Part shown: piece after piece, positions 4,501-5,982 of the stretch
How the letters are laid out: each line of letters opens with the position of its first letter
How positions within the stretch are numbered: position 1 is the first letter of the stretch
Source: Phycisphaerae bacterium
Lineage (GTDB): Bacteria > Planctomycetota > Phycisphaerae > Sedimentisphaerales > SG8-4
DNA: 5,982 bases
Direction of reading: 5' to 3'
Assembly (NCBI GenBank): GCA_030613765.1
Contig: JAUWLI010000198.1
Coordinates: forward strand, 1-5,982
Position numbers and translations under genes: made by a program
The notes under the pieces: generated by a model
Databases searched by the model: none
What the model was told of the DNA's origin: nothing
What the model saw: the letters and a program-made list of their open reading frames with translations, nothing else

Positions 4501-5982
4501 ATGTGCGCGTGCTCAATACGTAATGGTGCCTGAGCTTGAAGGCAAGTTGGCCTGGGGGCTTGAGAAAGTTGAGACCACCCAGGATGGAGATGGGAAACCG
4601 ACGATAAGTATTCAATTTGATGAAAAAGGCTCCGAACTCCTCTACGAGTTGACCAGAGCTAATATTGGCAATCATCTGGCGATAGCTGTGGACAGTTGGG
4701 TTCTGTCGGCTCCGACTATTGAAACACCGTTGACGAAAAGGGCAATCATCACGGGAGACTTTACCGAACAGCAGATGCGTACATTTGTAGAGGACCTGCG
4801 AAAAGGTATGACGCCGGTAGACCAGCAGACCATAAAAGCAATGCGACTTATTGCCGAAGCAGCCGACAAGTTAAATAAACAGGATGTTGCAAAGATGGGG
4901 CCACGCCGGGTCGTAGAGAATCTTTTTGTTGTTGGACTTTCCGGTAATGTCGAAAAGCTCACTTGGTTCTTCCGCCCCGGCTCAGCTGCCGACGGGGTGT
5001 TCAGCGTCCGTGATTTCGCCCAGATGGCCGACGGCCATAAGATTAAGGTCCTGGAAGTCTACGCCGACAGCAGCGACGCACTGGCAATAACCTCAAACAT
5101 CAAAGGCAAATCCGGTGATCAGGAAGGTCAGCTTGTCTTCTACCTCTCAAATCAAACAGGCACTTGGCTCATATATGACCTCGACGTAGGCGAAGCCGAC
5201 AGGGTACGCGAAAACCTCACTGAGTTCCTAAGTACACACTCCGCTGTGCAGGTTGAGGGGGGAGAAATAAATGTCGAAACTCTCTTGAACAAAGTTCGTC
5301 AGGCACAAAGACCTACTGAAAATATGATAGTAGAATGGCAATCTGAAAAACCCCAGCCGGGATTTTCTTTAGTACCTTCTGGATCACGAAAACCGGACTT
5401 TTCTCCGCCGTCACGAATTTTACAGACCTATAAAGCTATTATAGCAGGCGACAAGTCTCGGATTGAAGAAAGAGAATTGACTTTCCAATCTCAAAAGGAT
5501 ACTGAACCGTCAAGGATAAGAGAGATAACATATGTTTTTGATGGTACTACGCAGAAGCAACTCGACCATTTTGTAAAGGGCTTTGAGAATGAGTATCGTG
5601 GCTATCGACATACGTATGATAAAAATACACAGTTGCTTTTAAAATTGCTCCTGGCTTACCCGCCATACCTGGATTCCCCCGAGCTACAGGAAAAATATAA
5701 TCTAAAGGTTATAGAGAACAAAGAGAAGGGATTAATAACACTGGAGACATCAAAGGAGAATTCCGGTATTCATAGATATACAATCGATCCAGATAAGGAT
5801 TACAACATTGTTAAACAGGAGGTCATTTTACCCAGAGGAACAGACTACGAGATTAATTGTATCGTGAAAAAACAAGCAAATGGGTCATGGTACCAGGTAG
5901 CTCGAGAGAAAATTCGTTATAGCGTAAAAACCGGAAAACCATCTTTAGAAAACAAAGTTAAAATAACAAAACTTGATTTTAA
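1550..5982 (+). CDS. Giant M56 (BlaR1-type) membrane metallopeptidase sensor, C-terminus cut by window edge
   Basis: The frame is open for 1477 codons with no stop; the 3' end lies beyond the window. Residues 1-363 are a typical M56 unit: membrane segments near 16-39, 47-66, 137-161 and 340-363, and a cytoplasmic zinc site with HELAH (233-237) and ERELCCDE (272-279), where Glu274 is the likely third ligand. The family's role is to sense an outside signal and proteolytically trigger loss of the BlaI repressor. After segment 4 comes a predicted extracytoplasmic part (read by eye): LolA-like domain (~376-600); beta-rich piece ending KRYVVGE (~636-680); HEAT-like helices (~695-777) with a WRKWWQAN tail (867-874); proline-rich linker (~882-897); SecDF P1-like domain (~898-1090), the clearest match, with TRANIGN, LSAP and IITGDFT; NTF2-like region (~1090-1235, weak); and a second LolA-like domain (~1242 onward). 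BlaR1 is only ~600 residues with a penicillin-binding sensor, which is absent here. The start is fixed by the TAATG coupling and AAGGGAG. The M56 call is firm; the signal sensed is unknown, with lipoprotein or export status a guess from the modules. Confidence 0.92.
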   Translation, partial: MSIVEFLSQPLWQRLGLTLVHFLWQGLAVAVLVGVLVRVFRLKHGNARYTAYVLAFIAMVVCPVVTFTAIDIPISPNTELVTGVESAEVVETFSYAALPAGDILPEAEPPPPAMPTLADSIPLGQRISDWLNVSMPWVLVIWMVGVIVLSVRLLMGFVGVYRWRHHLEPLPERLVQRIVSLSERLRMRGFSRVFISPTVLQAMAVGYLRPMVLLPAAMVAQMQPEMLEAVIAHELAHIRRFDLWVNLIQRVTETLLFYHPAVWWLSNCIRRERELCCDELAVKATGERLTYATTLESVGRARFVAKPPVLATGLGQDNKPTLGRVRHILGLDNKRKDSRFWLAGVIAVLLIMAIIIPTGFGLIGRLEDKPAVQVSAQELVAKIIESERRIEDIQLHMTCTIPARNLVFYEYDWGYDSGKEFYAGFQNSTKPGRNEISRTTQITRAFDGQNEWSLRVSSEDKQPRGAIFKPSFSLRSTMTFNTLLGFDAKERSRLSFGEAIAQAESISVRDKVEFIDGHPCYVIEAVNLVTDTSVNWAYDVRAWIDYQRDYRLLKFEKYRSISGKNRFKVVSRRVDNIKLIQVDGIWLPIEGSRTTFSTNDYGPPKGMTLAQFAALPMEEQKQVGVFKLTPMAPPRRLEVDVKSIRLNKGIPPERFTVAFPDGCEVYNEFTGKRYVVGEPSEREVAFSDAEWIEQMAGLSVGELIVILRDSRIGNEKKKWFAAVHRLVEIGSTAVPELVTELRRTEKPQTQSKLALTLRAIGDPNAVPGLIDGLERSGFSSDYGIGYPRTELDMFFKQHQLDPARKSLGLARAVREITIAIEKLTGHTEGHEHFHAYDLKYDRLGSYTITPEIRDRQRQHRRQVAERWRKWWQANKDNIKPIETLPKPPAEPKPARSEKLEQMIMAAPEGSILTLAIVPNVDGSGRRPSLTKEEYQRHVEDLARNGPFAGSVRGESFQWSPIKGDSTRFKDLPLSAYKDRNYLLLCARAQYVMVPELEGKLAWGLEKVETTQDGDGKPTISIQFDEKGSELLYELTRANIGNHLAIAVDSWVLSAPTIETPLTKRAIITGDFTEQQMRTFVEDLRKGMTPVDQQTIKAMRLIAEAADKLNKQDVAKMGPRRVVENLFVVGLSGNVEKLTWFFRPGSAADGVFSVRDFAQMADGHKIKVLEVYADSSDALAITSNIKGKSGDQEGQLVFYLSNQTGTWLIYDLDVGEADRVRENLTEFLSTHSAVQVEGGEINVETLLNKVRQAQRPTENMIVEWQSEKPQPGFSLVPSGSRKPDFSPPSRILQTYKAIIAGDKSRIEERELTFQSQKDTEPSRIREITYVFDGTTQKQLDHFVKGFENEYRGYRHTYDKNTQLLLKLLLAYPPYLDSPELQEKYNLKVIENKEKGLITLETSKENSGIHRYTIDPDKDYNIVKQEVILPRGTDYEINCIVKKQANGSWYQVAREKIRYSVKTGKPSLENKVKITKLDF
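1877..1884 (+). repeat. C8 homopolymer inside the M56 gene
   Basis: Eight C residues encode part of Pro109-Pro112 in the loop between membrane segments 2 and 3. The frame before it (start, segments 1-2) and after it (segment 3, HELAH) agree, so this copy is intact. A one-base slip would abolish the protease and all sensor domains. Confidence 0.6.

Noticed and set aside
3968..4962. Open frames inside the outer segment of the M56 protein (3968-4252 minus, 4147-4341 plus, 4672-4962 minus)
   Set aside because: All are shadows of the continuous frame from 1550, which encodes recognisable HEAT-like and SecD-P1-like sequence across the same bases.
5927..5935. KTG triad (residues 1460-1462) as part of a penicillin-binding site
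   Set aside because: No SxxK and SxN/YxN partners occur at the needed spacing upstream; the surrounding sequence reads as the second LolA-like domain, so the triplet is likely chance.

Overview
The window holds a two-gene BlaI/BlaR1-type regulatory operon preceded by about 1.15 kb of gene-free, repeat-rich DNA. Both genes are on the + strand. The likely source is a planctomycete, probably Phycisphaerae/Sedimentisphaerales-like. This is inferred from the style of the M56 sensor, whose long outer part combines LolA-like, HEAT-like and SecD-P1-like modules with a WxxWW tail, and from the intergenic repeats made of CACGAAG / CACAGAT-like units. No rRNA or other taxonomic marker is present, so the assignment is tentative.

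Positions 1-1154 contain no credible gene. The region holds a perfect 16-bp LacI-type palindrome (12-27) and two blocks of 9-10-nt tandem units (83-142 and 356-407). Each block runs directly into a copy of a foldable element that begins TTTTTGCCAGC (146-260 and 406-527). The two copies are diverged but share their layout, and the second folds on paper into a closed multi-hairpin structure. Further on come three short tandem duplications of 14-15 nt and several simple hairpins. The last ~130 bp form the control region of the operon: an AT-rich stretch, a 13-nt direct repeat, a TTGACA -35 box and a perfect 9+9-bp dyad that is the best candidate BlaI operator.

Positions 1155-1550 encode a 131-aa BlaI/MecI/CopY-family repressor. 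Its stop codon overlaps the ATG of the next gene (TAATG), so the two are translationally coupled. That second gene runs from 1550 without any stop to the window edge: 1477 complete codons and still open. It starts with a canonical M56 (BlaR1-type) membrane metallopeptidase with four membrane segments, HELAH and a downstream ERELCCDE motif. In place of a penicillin-binding sensor it carries more than 1100 residues of predicted extracytoplasmic sequence: a LolA-like domain, a short beta-rich segment, HEAT-like helices, a proline-rich linker, a SecDF P1-like domain, an NTF2-like region (weak) and a second LolA-like domain.

By analogy with BlaR1/BlaI, an extracytoplasmic signal would activate the cytoplasmic zinc protease, leading to inactivation of the repressor and derepression of the operon. 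The LolA-like and SecD-like modules suggest a signal tied to envelope lipoproteins or protein export rather than a beta-lactam. That last step is inference from domain resemblance read by eye.
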